From contig JACZKS010000130.1 in the NCBI GenBank assembly GCA_014859895.1, positions 62,001 to 126,000 on the forward strand: 64,000 bases of DNA. Direction: 5' to 3'. Made by a program: the position numbers and the translations under genes. Below, piece after piece: positions 16,406-25,188 of this stretch (position 1 is the first letter of the stretch; each line of letters begins with the position of its first letter). The DNA is from Rhodospirillales bacterium. Its GTDB lineage: Bacteria > Pseudomonadota > Alphaproteobacteria > Rhodospirillales > Shumkoniaceae. The notes beneath the pieces are model-generated. The model had not been told where the DNA came from and did not search any database. It worked only from the letters and a program-made list of their open reading frames with translations.

Positions 16406-16952
16406 CCGCGGGTCATCCGAGGTGATCGCCGAGATCGTGCGTTATGCCGCGGTCCTTCCGCTCGATCGCCTGAACGGGCTGGTGGACTCCGTGTCGAGCG
16501 CGGACCGCGTGTTCGTTCATGCCGTCGGCCGTTGTGGCATGGTGGTAGGGATGTTCGCGACACGCCTGGCGCACCTTGAGATCCCGTGTTTCGTCGTGGG
16601 TGAGCGCACGACGCCTGCTGCTGGGCACGGCGACCTTCTTGTTTCAGCGTCCGGCTCGGGCGACACCTCTTCCACAGTACTGATTGCCGAGCGGGCAAGG
16701 GCCGCCGGGACCAGGGTTCTGGGGCTGACAGCCCATCCCGAGGCGCGCATTGCTCGCCATGTGGACGAGATGATCGTTCTCCCGGTACCCGCCAAGACCG
16801 ACCACCCCGACGCGAAGCGTTCGGTCCAGCCGCCGGGGTCGCTCTTCGAACAACTGCTTCTCTGCTTCCTCGACGAGGCGGTGCTTCGCTTGGCGCGCCA
16901 ACGCGACGCGAACTTCGAGATGATCCAGCGCCGGCACGCGAACCTCGAGTGA
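16398..16952 (+). CDS. 6-phospho-3-hexuloisomerase-like SIS-domain protein
   Basis: The 184-residue single SIS-domain protein has VFVHAVGRCGMVVGMFATRL, GDLLVSASGSGDTSST and DAKRSVQPPGSLFEQ, where the last block is the hallmark of 6-phospho-3-hexuloisomerase (PHI/HxlB). PHI interconverts D-arabino-3-hexulose 6-phosphate and fructose 6-phosphate. No hexulose-6-phosphate synthase is seen nearby, so its partner may be the transaldolase-like or Rpe-like protein, or it may act on another 3-ketose phosphate. It overlaps the isomerase gene upstream and precedes the binding-protein gene by 63 bases. Confidence 0.82.
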   Translation: MPDRGSSEVIAEIVRYAAVLPLDRLNGLVDSVSSADRVFVHAVGRCGMVVGMFATRLAHLEIPCFVVGERTTPAAGHGDLLVSASGSGDTSSTVLIAERARAAGTRVLGLTAHPEARIARHVDEMIVLPVPAKTDHPDAKRSVQPPGSLFEQLLLCFLDEAVLRLARQRDANFEMIQRRHANLE

Positions 16953-17015
16953 AGGCCGTGCCGGGAGGTGCCGGCGCGGTGTTTGGTGCAACAACCATAA
17001 CGGAGGCTAAAGTCG

Positions 17016-18074
17016 ATGAAACGCAGATGTTTTCTCAGAAGTACACTGCGCGCCACCACGCTGGCGGCGGCGGCTGTCTTGGTGGCGGTGCCGGCATCGG
17101 CGCAGATGAAACTGCCCGACCGCGAAATCCAGATAGGCTTCGCTGCTCACAGTATCGACCTACAGGCCCTGTTCGGCCAGCTTCGCGAAGGGTTCAAGGA
17201 ACATCTCACCAAGTCGGGGCTCAAGTACCGGCTGTTCGAGGCGGCACCGGATACCAGCTCCAACCATGCCCAAATGGTTCAGAACCTCGAGAACTTCGGG
17301 ACCATGAAGCTCGACTATGTCCTGGTCGGACCGACATCGCTCGACCTCAATGAGCCGGGTCTGATGGCGCTACGCAACTCCGGCGCCAAGCTGCTGATGA
17401 CGGACTACGAACGGCCGGCGAAGGGTGTGCCTTATGACGACGCCGTCCTCAATTGGGTCGTCTACAGCCACGACGAGATGGGATACAAGGCCGGCGACTG
17501 GATTGCTCACAAGCTGCGGGCCATGGGTATCTTCGAGCCTAAGGTCGTCATGCTGTGGGGCCCCGCAGCCTCCGAGATCTCCAAGGCGAGGGGCGGTGGC
17601 GTTATGCGCGCGCTCAAGGACGCGACCGATCTCAAGGTCGAAATCGTCTACGAGGCCTATGCGAACTTCAACCGCGAACTCGCCTACAACGAGACGGAAC
17701 GGGCACTGGCGGCGCACAAATTCGACGCCATCGTCGCGCTGAACAGTTATATGTCCGTTTCAGCCAAGGACGCCTTGGCCGCAAATGGCAAGAAGCCCGG
17801 CGAGATCCTGGTTGCCGGCATGGGCGGTACGATCGACGAATTGCAGGGAATCGCCCTCGGCGAGATTAGCGTCGCACCCTTCCGCGATCCGCGCTCCATG
17901 GGTCGCGCCTCAGCCGAAGCCCTGCTGCAGCACCTGACCGGCAACGAAGCGGCAATCAAGAAGACCGTCTATGCCGAAATTCCCGTCTGCGAGTCCGCCT
18001 ATTCAATCGCGAAGTTCGTGCCGGCGGGCATGTTCGACGTGAACGCCTTCTTGAGGAAACACTACAAGCGCTGA
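17016..18074 (+). CDS. Periplasmic sugar-binding protein of the second ABC system
   Basis: The 352-residue product has a signal peptide (MKRRC...VPASAQ, ~29 residues) and a type 1 periplasmic-binding (Peripla_BP_4/RbsB) fold. Blocks such as LDYVLVGPTSLDL, AGMGGTIDELQGIALGEISVAPFRDPRSMG parallel the LuxP-like protein of the neighbouring operon (YVIIGPS..., NGWGGGADEL...FRVNDDWG). The Trp of the LuxP site is replaced by Met here, although the later Arg is kept. It is probably a distant paralogue for a different ligand. It stands before its ATPase (94-base gap) and permease. The ligand is unknown; a pentose or rare ketose fits the operon enzymes. Confidence 0.85.
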   Translation: MKRRCFLRSTLRATTLAAAAVLVAVPASAQMKLPDREIQIGFAAHSIDLQALFGQLREGFKEHLTKSGLKYRLFEAAPDTSSNHAQMVQNLENFGTMKLDYVLVGPTSLDLNEPGLMALRNSGAKLLMTDYERPAKGVPYDDAVLNWVVYSHDEMGYKAGDWIAHKLRAMGIFEPKVVMLWGPAASEISKARGGGVMRALKDATDLKVEIVYEAYANFNRELAYNETERALAAHKFDAIVALNSYMSVSAKDALAANGKKPGEILVAGMGGTIDELQGIALGEISVAPFRDPRSMGRASAEALLQHLTGNEAAIKKTVYAEIPVCESAYSIAKFVPAGMFDVNAFLRKHYKR

Positions 18075-18168
18075 TTGATCGAAGACCGGAAATTCCCGGG
18101 GCGGGCTTGGTGGGTCGCCGCCTGCTCCGGGGGTTCTCTTCGGCGAGAGGGAGGGAAAGGACGTTCGC

Positions 18169-18927
18169 ATGTCGCAGACCGTGCAGCCGCTCTTGCAGGT
18201 GAATCATCTCCGCAAGAACTTCGGGGCCATCGAGGCCGTCAAGGATGTCAGTTTCGATATCGAGCCGGCGGAGATCGTTGCCATCGTCGGCGATAACGGT
18301 GCCGGAAAATCCACTGTCGCCAAGATGATCGCCGGGGCCTACCGGCGGGACGGTGGCGAGATGCTTTGGAACAGTACGCCCTACGATCCAACCCAACCGG
18401 ATGATGCCCGGGCCATCGGCATCGAGACGATGTATCAGGATCTGGCACTGGTGAACGATCTTGATGCCGCCGGAAATATCTTTCTCAATCGCGAACCGAT
18501 GCGTCGGATTTTCGGTGTGCTGCCGGTGCTTGATCGCGGCCAGATGAGAAGCCGTTCGGCAGATATTCTCCGAAGGGTGAAAATCGAGCTGCCGTCCTAC
18601 GACCGTCCGGTGCGTCAACTCTCCGGCGGCCAGCGGCAGGCGGCGGCGCTTGGGCGCATCCTCCTTTCCGATCGTGCCCGCCTGATCATCATGGACGAGC
18701 CGACGGCGGCGTTGGGCGTTCAGGAACAACGCAAGGTTCTTGACCTAATCAGCAGCCTGGGCGAAGCCGGTATCGCGATCATGATCATCAGCCATAACCT
18801 CGAACATGTGTTCTCGGTATCCCGGCGCATCGTCGTGTTGCGCGGCGGCCGGCTCGCGGGTGTCGTCAAGACAGCCGAAGTCGATCGCCAGCATGTGGTC
18901 AGCCTGATCGTCGGAGGGGGAGCCTAG
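18169..18927 (+). CDS. Sugar-type ABC transporter ATPase (single domain), second locus
   Basis: The 252-residue product has Walker [14 protein letters not shown] (~40-52), MYQDLALVNDLDAAGN (the Q-loop), signature LSGGQRQAAALGR (~144-156) and Walker B RLIIMDEPTAALG, followed by an H-loop IISHNLEH. It is one half the size of RbsA, like the ATPase at 6341-7066, and probably dimerises. It is separated by two bases from the permease gene. GGGAGGGAAAGGA lies before the ATG. Confidence 0.9.
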   Translation: MSQTVQPLLQVNHLRKNFGAIEAVKDVSFDIEPAEIVAIVGDNGAGKSTVAKMIAGAYRRDGGEMLWNSTPYDPTQPDDARAIGIETMYQDLALVNDLDAAGNIFLNREPMRRIFGVLPVLDRGQMRSRSADILRRVKIELPSYDRPVRQLSGGQRQAAALGRILLSDRARLIIMDEPTAALGVQEQRKVLDLISSLGEAGIAIMIISHNLEHVFSVSRRIVVLRGGRLAGVVKTAEVDRQHVVSLIVGGGA

Positions 18928-18929
18928 TC

Positions 18930-19919
18930 ATGAACATGCTCGAGATCAGCGCCTCCAAGACGCCCCAACCATGGCCCTTGCGCATGGTCGGGAATTTGAA
19001 CCCCCTGATTATCGGTCTCGCCGTCCTTTACGTGGCAATCGCCCTTTGGTCAGACCGGTTCCTGGCGCTTTCCAACCAGATGAACATCACGCGGCAGGTC
19101 GCGGTCTATCTCGTCATTGCCATGGGGCAGACCTTCGTGATTTCGAGCCGTGGTATCGACCTCTCGGTCGGCTCCGTTCTTGGTTTCGTCGGCTGCGTCC
19201 TGGCGCTCATGCTCGACGCCGGAGTACCGGTTCCTGTCGGGGTTGCGGCCGCCATCCTGCTTGGCGCCGCGTTCGGAGCGGTCAATGGCCTCGTCGTTAC
19301 CAAGCTTAAGGTCAACCCCCTGATCGCCACGCTCGGCATGCTGGTGGCCTTGCGGGGACTGACCCACATCCTGATGGGCAGCACCGCCGTCACCCGCCTG
19401 CCGTCGAGCCTCGTCTTCCTCGGCCAAGGCTTCGTGGGACCCGTCCCGGTACCGGCCCTTCTGTCGCTGGCGGTCGCCCTCGTCTGCTGGTGGTTGTACT
19501 ACCACACCCGGTTCGGGCGCCATACCGTGGCCATCGGCTCCAACGAGGATGCCTGCGGCCTATCCGGCATTCGCGTCGATCGGCAGAAGATCCTGATCTA
19601 TGCCTTCCAGGGCGCCTGCGTCGGCTTCGCCGCGACGCTGATCGTCGGTCGGCTGAATGCGGCCTCGCCGGATCTTGGGTTGAACTATGAACTCCACATT
19701 ATTGCCGCCGTCGTGCTCGGCGGCACCGCGCTTTACGGCGGCATGGGCACGATCTTCGGCACCGTGCTCGGCATTTTCACCATCGGCGTCATCGAGAATG
19801 GCATGGTCCTGGTGGGGGCCAACTTCCATGTCCAGCGCGTGCTGATCGGCACTCTGCTGGTAGCGGCGGTCGCCTACCAGGAATTCCGGCGACGACAAAT
19901 CGATCGGCGGCCCCTGTAG
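18930..19919 (+). CDS. RbsC-type sugar ABC transporter permease, second locus
   Basis: The 329-residue polytopic protein has the family motifs GQTFVISSRGIDLSVGSVLGF and IIAAVVLGGTALYGGMGTIFGT. It is the sole permease of this set, so it probably works as a homodimer. The ATG at 18930 follows the ATPase stop directly, with GGAGGGGGAG upstream. Substrate specificity would be set by the binding protein at 17016. Confidence 0.9.
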   Translation: MNMLEISASKTPQPWPLRMVGNLNPLIIGLAVLYVAIALWSDRFLALSNQMNITRQVAVYLVIAMGQTFVISSRGIDLSVGSVLGFVGCVLALMLDAGVPVPVGVAAAILLGAAFGAVNGLVVTKLKVNPLIATLGMLVALRGLTHILMGSTAVTRLPSSLVFLGQGFVGPVPVPALLSLAVALVCWWLYYHTRFGRHTVAIGSNEDACGLSGIRVDRQKILIYAFQGACVGFAATLIVGRLNAASPDLGLNYELHIIAAVVLGGTALYGGMGTIFGTVLGIFTIGVIENGMVLVGANFHVQRVLIGTLLVAAVAYQEFRRRQIDRRPL

Positions 19920-19970
19920 CGGACGTTCGCCAACCCGGCCGTCGGCCGCAACTGAATTCGGAGGAGTGCC

Positions 19971-20654
19971 TTGCGGCTGTTCATCGACAGCGCCGAGCCC
20001 CGGAACTGGGAGGCGGGCATGCGCCGAGGCTGGGTCTACGGCGTGACGACCAATCCGCTGGTTCTCCAACGCGAGGGCCGCACCGTCAAACCCGAGACCT
20101 ACCGCGCCCTCGCCGACGAGGCGCGGGCTCTCGGCCTTGCCGAAATCCACATCCAGGCGACTGGCGCCAAGTCGGCAGAGATCGCCGAATCGGCCCGATT
20201 CATCGCCGGGCTCTGGGATGGAGTCGTCGTCAAGATTCCGCTCAGCGAGGCCGGATTGACCGCTGCAGCCGCTCTCTCGGCCGAGAAGGTGCCGATGACC
20301 CTGACGGCGGCCTACGCCGCCCACCAGATGATTCCCGCCCTGGCCATCGGCGTTTCCTATGTCGCCCCCTATTACGGGCGCATGCTCGACGCCGGCCGGG
20401 ACCCGGACGCGGTGCTTGCACGAATGAAGGCAATGCGGGACCGAAGCGACTCCACCACCAGGATACTGATCGCCAGTCTTCGCTCGATCGAGCAGATGGA
20501 GCATCTTGCCGCCCTCGGGCATGACACATTCACGCTCGCGCCGAAGTTGGCGGCCTCCCTTGGCATCGATGACCTGACGGAAGCCGCCGCGGCGGAGTTC
20601 GAGCGGGCGGCCCGGGATGGCCCAAACCCGCCGGAAGCCAGGCGCCGGCAATAA
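19971..20654 (+). CDS. Transaldolase/fructose-6-phosphate aldolase-family protein
   Basis: The 227-residue product starts RLFIDSAEPRNWEAG and has VYGVTTNPLVLQREG, EIHIQATG, VVKIPLSEAG (the Schiff-base Lys of the FSA/TalC family), MTLTAAYAAHQM and VAPYYGRMLDAG. These are the standard features of small transaldolases such as FsaA (220 residues). It cleaves or forms ketose phosphates through dihydroxyacetone-type chemistry. The start is TTG at 19971, with GGAGGAG five bases upstream. As last gene of the kinase/ABC operon it parallels LsrF in the AI-2 operon: import, isomerise, phosphorylate, cleave. Confidence 0.85.
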   Translation: MRLFIDSAEPRNWEAGMRRGWVYGVTTNPLVLQREGRTVKPETYRALADEARALGLAEIHIQATGAKSAEIAESARFIAGLWDGVVVKIPLSEAGLTAAAALSAEKVPMTLTAAYAAHQMIPALAIGVSYVAPYYGRMLDAGRDPDAVLARMKAMRDRSDSTTRILIASLRSIEQMEHLAALGHDTFTLAPKLAASLGIDDLTEAAAAEFERAARDGPNPPEARRRQ

Positions 20655-20739
20655 GTCGATGTGGTGATCGCATGTCTGGGCCACCCGGACTCGGCTACAA
20701 ATCGCCGGAAAAGAGAGAGGCTACGCGCTCGACCGCGCG

Positions 20740-21065
20740 TCGGTCCGTCAACGAAGGACAGGCAGGTCCATTCACTTCAAGTTGACCGAACAGACGCGCG
20801 TGGCAGTGGACGCGTATCCGCGATCATCGCGGCGGGTGAGCGGAGAGTTCTTGTTCCCGGGCAGACGCCGATCCGGTCCTTCCATCACAACCCGACAGTA
20901 CGCCGGTTGGTCTCCGACTGGATGGCGAAGATCAGCCTCAATCCACTACTCGGCACGCATTCCCATCGGCGCACCAAGGCCGCGCTGATCATCAAAGGCA
21001 CCGTTCGCTACCTTGGTGTCGAGGTGGCTGACGCCTTCAACATTGCCGAGCACCTTGAGGTCTGA
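20740..21065 (+). pseudogene. Decayed tyrosine recombinase/integrase, C-terminal part
   Basis: A first frame gives TEQTRVAVDAY, GEFLFPGRR and TTRQYA (20782-20907). A shifted frame continues LVSDWMAKISLNPLLGTHSHRRTKAALI and then VRYLGVEVADAFNIAEHLEV to a stop at 21065. These are consecutive parts of the catalytic domain of tyrosine recombinases common in alphaproteobacterial genomes. The frame changes near 20908, and about 20 residues that normally carry the 'LLGHxxxx' His box are deleted, so it cannot be active. It is a sign of past integration next to the sugar island. Confidence 0.65.
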
Positions 21066-21292
21066 AACCCCGTGGCAGAGCAAGAACGCTCCGCCCCTTT
21101 ATTCCCACGATCATCTGTTCAGAATCGTCTGGTATTGGGACAGCCAGAGGAGGCCAAGAAGTGCCATTTTCGGACTCTTCGGAATCCATTCAAAGCGGAC
21201 ACATTGCCGAGGGGGACTGAAAGACAAGATGGGCGCATGCCCCCGCTATCGAATCAACCCCCCAACTCAAAAGATTCCACGCGCTCTCCGCC
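21066..21292. other. Gap without a recognisable gene
   Basis: This stretch follows the decayed recombinase. The translations carry stops and match nothing I recognise. It is probably further decayed mobile-element DNA; no terminator for the convergent operons was found. Confidence 0.4.
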
Positions 21293-22414
21293 TTAGACGG
21301 TCACTTCGCCAGTCGCCGCGACAGTCGGGGCAAGGGCCGGCTCCCAATCGGCGGGCGGGACGCGGCCGTTGAAGGCGGGGATCGCCGTTCGGGCGCCGAG
21401 GGCGCCAAGCAGTCTTGCATTGTCCGATATCCGGGGGTGGACGTTCCAGCCGGCAACCGCGGCCCGTCCCATGCCCCTTACCCTTTCGACGGGTGTGTCG
21501 TCGGGAACGCAGCCGGAGAGTATGATCGCCGCGTCACGCCGATCCAGCCATTCCGGTAGAAGACGGGCGCTGGCTCCGGCGTCGGCCATGACATTGGACG
21601 CGATGACGACGCCTCGTGGACCCGGCGACCGGTGCTCCACCGAACCCGCCATCGCCAGAAGAAACGACAGGCGATCGGCGGTCCCGGCGCGCAGGGTTTC
21701 CCGCCACGGTCCGCAAAGGTTGGCAACCATCTCGCGCAATTCCGGGCAAAGGGATGGCTTCCTGCATATCTCCTCGACGACGAAGAGCGCAATTTCCGGG
21801 CCGCGCCCGGCCGCCGGCACGGGAAGCAGGGCGTCCCCCTGGCGCACGAGGTGGTGCATCGCCGACCGGCGGTCTGCTTGCGGGGTGTCGTCAAGCCCGG
21901 CCGAGGCATCGATCACGGCGGTTGCCGCTGGCGGCGGCTCGTCGATGGCGTATAGCTCGGACTCGAAGCCCATGTCCCCGGCATAGAACAGGCCGTCGCC
22001 GACGGCCAGGTGCAACCAGACGCCCCCCGGCGCGTGCCCGGTGCGTCCCGTGGTGACCTTGATCCCGAACAGGTCGATCTCCCCCGACAACGGCAGCGGA
22101 TTGACGCGACCGGCCCATTCCCGCGGCAACTGGGCCGCCGTGATGGCGGTGGCATGGACGGGGGGATCACCGACGGCGCCGAGAAGATGCAGGCCGCCGG
22201 CGTGATCGGCATGGGCATGGGACAGCAGCACGGCATCCACCCGGCCGACGGCGGAAAGGTCGGGGGCGGCTCCACGGTCCGGTCCGACGCCGATGTCAAG
22301 CAGGATGCGGCGGCCCTCGCCTTCCAGCAAGAAGCAGGCGGGCCCCTTGCCGGTCACGCCCGAAATCGGGATCAAGCGGGCGGGCGAACGTCCCATGGGC
22401 CGAGGTCTGGTCAC
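21293..22414 (-). CDS. MBL-fold metallo-hydrolase
   Basis: The 373-residue product has the metallo-beta-lactamase motif LLSHAHADHAGG (H66, H68, D70, H71), a second His in TGHAPGGVWLHL and a metal-bridging Asp in FYAGDMGFESE. The remaining ~200 residues are not recognised. It is the last gene of an ABC operon whose promoter region carries Pho boxes, so a phosphorus-ester substrate is a reasonable guess; PhnP, a cyclic phosphodiesterase of phosphonate breakdown, is also an MBL protein but shorter. I chose GTG at 22414, with AAGGA upstream; ATG at 22396 is the alternative. Fourteen bases separate it from the ATPase gene. Confidence 0.78.
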   Translation of the reverse strand: MTRPRPMGRSPARLIPISGVTGKGPACFLLEGEGRRILLDIGVGPDRGAAPDLSAVGRVDAVLLSHAHADHAGGLHLLGAVGDPPVHATAITAAQLPREWAGRVNPLPLSGEIDLFGIKVTTGRTGHAPGGVWLHLAVGDGLFYAGDMGFESELYAIDEPPPAATAVIDASAGLDDTPQADRRSAMHHLVRQGDALLPVPAAGRGPEIALFVVEEICRKPSLCPELREMVANLCGPWRETLRAGTADRLSFLLAMAGSVEHRSPGPRGVVIASNVMADAGASARLLPEWLDRRDAAIILSGCVPDDTPVERVRGMGRAAVAGWNVHPRISDNARLLGALGARTAIPAFNGRVPPADWEPALAPTVAATGEVTV

Positions 22415-22428
22415 GATCGATCGATCCT

Positions 22429-23493
22429 TCAATGCTTGCCGGGGATCAGCCAGCCGTCTGTCACCCGCACGCCGACCCGGGCGCCGGGCGGCGGCGGCTC
22501 GTTCGCGACATGCAGATGGAGCGGCCGATCCGGAGCGGCGTCGGCGCGAACGTGAACGGTCGTCGTCGCCCCGGTGTAGGTCAGGGAAACGACGCGGCCG
22601 ACGATGGAGCCCGCCACGTCCGGCCCGACCAGTTCCAAGCCCTCGGGTCTGAGGCAGGCACTGCCGTTGGCGGCGCTGCCGTTGCACCTGAGCAGGGTTT
22701 CGGCGCCCAGTACCCGGGCCCGGATCGAGCCTCCCGCCGAGCCGCCCCGAACCTCGGCCGGCACCACCATGCCGCGGCCGACGAATTGCGCCACCATGTC
22801 CGTGGCGGGGCGCCTGTAGAGGTCGGCCGGTGCGGTCATCTGCTCGACCCGCCCCCGGTTCATGACGGCGACCCGGTCGGCCAGCGCCATGGCTTCCGAC
22901 TGGTCGTGGGTGACGTAGATCATCGTCGCCCCGGTGGCGGCGTGGAAGGCGCGGAATTCGGCCTGCATCGATTCCCTGAGATGCGCGTCGAGATTGGCCA
23001 ACGGCTCGTCGAGAAGCACCACCCGGGACTCCATCGACAGGCAGCGGGCCAGGGCGACGCGCTGCCGCTGCCCTCCCGACAACTCGGCCGGCCGCCGCTC
23101 CTCCAGCCCCTCCAGGCCGACGGCGGCAAGCGCTTGGGCCACACGGTGGCGTCTTTCCGCCGAAGGGACCCGCCGCACCCGCAGCGGATAGCCGACGTTC
23201 TCGCCCACCGTCATGTGCGGCCACAGGGCGTAGGACTGGAACACCATGCCGATGCGGCGACGTTCGGCCGGGACCATTCGCCCAGGCATCGAGACGACCT
23301 CGTCACCCAGCGCGACGGTTCCCTCGTCCGGCGTCTCGAACCCGGCGATCAGCCGCAGCAGAGTCGTCTTGCCGCATCCCGAGGGGCCGAGCAGGGCCAC
23401 GAACTCTCCCTCGACGATGGCCATATCGACTGCATCCACGGCCAGCACGTCGTTGAACCGCTTGACGACGCCCGTCAGGGTTACGCCTGCCAT
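22429..23493 (-). CDS. ABC transporter ATPase, Fe3+/2-aminoethylphosphonate (FbpC/PhnT) type
   Basis: The 354-residue product has Walker A GPSGCGKTTLL (~36-46), QSYALWPHMTVGENVGYPL, signature LSGGQRQRVALARCL, Walker B VVLLDEPLANLDAHLRE and the H-loop VTHDQSEAM. A C-terminal TOBE/MOP-like domain follows (CLRPEGLELVG). It belongs to the class of ATPases serving ferric iron, putrescine or 2-aminoethylphosphonate importers. The ATG at 23493 overlaps the end of the permease gene by 13 bases. The Pho-box array ahead of the operon favours a phosphorus compound over iron. Confidence 0.88.
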   Translation of the reverse strand: MAGVTLTGVVKRFNDVLAVDAVDMAIVEGEFVALLGPSGCGKTTLLRLIAGFETPDEGTVALGDEVVSMPGRMVPAERRRIGMVFQSYALWPHMTVGENVGYPLRVRRVPSAERRHRVAQALAAVGLEGLEERRPAELSGGQRQRVALARCLSMESRVVLLDEPLANLDAHLRESMQAEFRAFHAATGATMIYVTHDQSEAMALADRVAVMNRGRVEQMTAPADLYRRPATDMVAQFVGRGMVVPAEVRGGSAGGSIRARVLGAETLLRCNGSAANGSACLRPEGLELVGPDVAGSIVGRVVSLTYTGATTTVHVRADAAPDRPLHLHVANEPPPPGARVGVRVTDGWLIPGKH

Positions 23494-25187
23494 GGCAACG
23501 CTCCCCGCGGCAGCCAGCGCGCCGCCACCGTGACAAGGCCGGCGATGAGGAGCGTCGCCACCACCGACAGCACCGACACCGCCGCCGCCGCCGTGGTGTG
23601 CCCCTCGTCGTACAGGTTGAAGACCATCACACCCAAGGTTTCGTACCCCGAGGACCATAGCAGGATCGAAACCGTCAGCTCGTTGAAGGCGCTCATGAAT
23701 ACCAGCACCGCGCCGGCCATGGCCGCCGGCGACGCCAGCGGCCGGACCACCGTGACGAGGCGCCTGAGCGCGCCCGCCCCCGAGGCCTGGGCGGCTTCCT
23801 CCAGCGCCACGTCGATCTGGCGCAGTCCTGCGATGGTCGGGCGCAGCCCGAGCGCCAGAAAGCGCCCGAGATAGGCGAACAGGATGATCCAGAAGGTGCC
23901 GTAGAATCCGACCCCGATCACCGGAAGCGGCTTCAAGTAAACCATAATGCAGGCGATGGACAGCACGATGCCGGGCAAGGCAAAGGGGGCGTCGGCCAAG
24001 CCGTCGAGGAGGCGGATCAGGGGGCGCGGGCGGCGCACGACGACGTGGCCGAGAGGGATCGAGATAACGGCGACGGCGACGGCGGCCAGTCCGGCCAGCG
24101 CTGTCGAATTGACGAAGGCGCGCCGTGTCGCCGGGTATTCGGTCAGGACGTAGCGATAGTGATCGAGGGTGGCGCTGTCGAAGGAAAGTGGCACGCCGAG
24201 TGCCTTGATGAGAGAGGTTCCCGTCAATGCCGCCAGCGGAAGGACGGCCGTCAGAATCAGGAACCCCCAGACGATTCCTTCCATGGCGGCGCGCAACGGG
24301 CCCAGCACGAAGGGCGACATGGCCACGTTGCCGGCGGAAGGGCTGCGATGGTGCCGGAGGGCCAGCGTCTGGACCACGAGACCCGCCGCAGCCAGCCCCG
24401 CCAACATCAGGGCCAGCGCGCCTACCTCGCCCAGCACCCGGGGCCCGAAACCGCTGAGGCGCTGGTAGATCAGGGTGGTGAGCAGGGTGTAGCGGCCGGG
24501 AATGCCGAGCAGGGCCGGAATCCCGAAGTTGCCGATCGAGGCCACGAAGGTGAGCGCGGCGCCGGCAACCATCGCGGGCCGTAACAGGGGCAGCACGACG
24601 TCGAAGACGATGCGCATCGGCCCGGCGCCCGCCGAGCGGGCGGCCTCCACGAGGTTCCGCGGAACCGTCCGCAAGCCGGCGCGCACCGAAAGGAAGACGA
24701 TGGCGGAATGCTCGATGCCCATCAGGAAAATGACACCTTCGGGGGAATAGAGCGGGTTGCGGGTGCCCGGCGGCGGGGCGAGCCCAAGGGGGGCCAGAAT
24801 GGCGCTGGAGGGGCCGAGAAGTTCCAGCCACGACAGGGCGGCGATCTGCGCCGGCACCAGCAGGGGCATCAGGAACAGAAAGACGAGGGCCGGCTTGAGC
24901 CGCACGTCCGTGAGGCCGACCACCAACGCCCCCACCAAGCCGATAACAAGCGAAAGGAGGGTGGAGGCGATTCCCGCCTCGACGGTGTTGACGAGCGCCG
25001 CCGAGGCGGAACGGGACGACAATACCCGCGAGACCAGATCGAGCCCGATTGCACCATCCGGCAAGAAGGCCTCGACGAGAAGGCGGGCCAGCGGAAGGAC
25101 GGCAAACAGCAGGATGTAGACGGCGACAACGGCGAGCAGCACGTGCTCGCCGTTGAACCACCGCCGGCCAACGACCGTGGCGCTCAA
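23481..25187 (-). CDS. Fused double-domain ABC permease, Fe3+/2-aminoethylphosphonate type
   Basis: The 568-residue product has about twelve membrane segments and two binding-protein-dependent permease domains in tandem. EAA-type loops are visible near LVEAARSAGAGPMRIVFDVVLPLL in the first half and VALEEAAQASGAGALRRLVTVVRPL in the second. This FbpB-like arrangement makes the whole channel from one chain. The start is TTG at 25187, just inside the gap after the binding-protein stop, with GGGGG upstream. It overlaps the ATPase gene. Confidence 0.87.
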   Translation of the reverse strand: MSATVVGRRWFNGEHVLLAVVAVYILLFAVLPLARLLVEAFLPDGAIGLDLVSRVLSSRSASAALVNTVEAGIASTLLSLVIGLVGALVVGLTDVRLKPALVFLFLMPLLVPAQIAALSWLELLGPSSAILAPLGLAPPPGTRNPLYSPEGVIFLMGIEHSAIVFLSVRAGLRTVPRNLVEAARSAGAGPMRIVFDVVLPLLRPAMVAGAALTFVASIGNFGIPALLGIPGRYTLLTTLIYQRLSGFGPRVLGEVGALALMLAGLAAAGLVVQTLALRHHRSPSAGNVAMSPFVLGPLRAAMEGIVWGFLILTAVLPLAALTGTSLIKALGVPLSFDSATLDHYRYVLTEYPATRRAFVNSTALAGLAAVAVAVISIPLGHVVVRRPRPLIRLLDGLADAPFALPGIVLSIACIMVYLKPLPVIGVGFYGTFWIILFAYLGRFLALGLRPTIAGLRQIDVALEEAAQASGAGALRRLVTVVRPLASPAAMAGAVLVFMSAFNELTVSILLWSSGYETLGVMVFNLYDEGHTTAAAAVSVLSVVATLLIAGLVTVAARWLPRGALPWQA

Positions 25188-25188
25188 T

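Noticed and set aside
22429..25161. Apparent 910-codon ATPase with a long N-terminal extension
   Set aside because: The extension is the antiphase reading of the permease gene and is Arg/Pro-rich. The ATPase starts at 23493.
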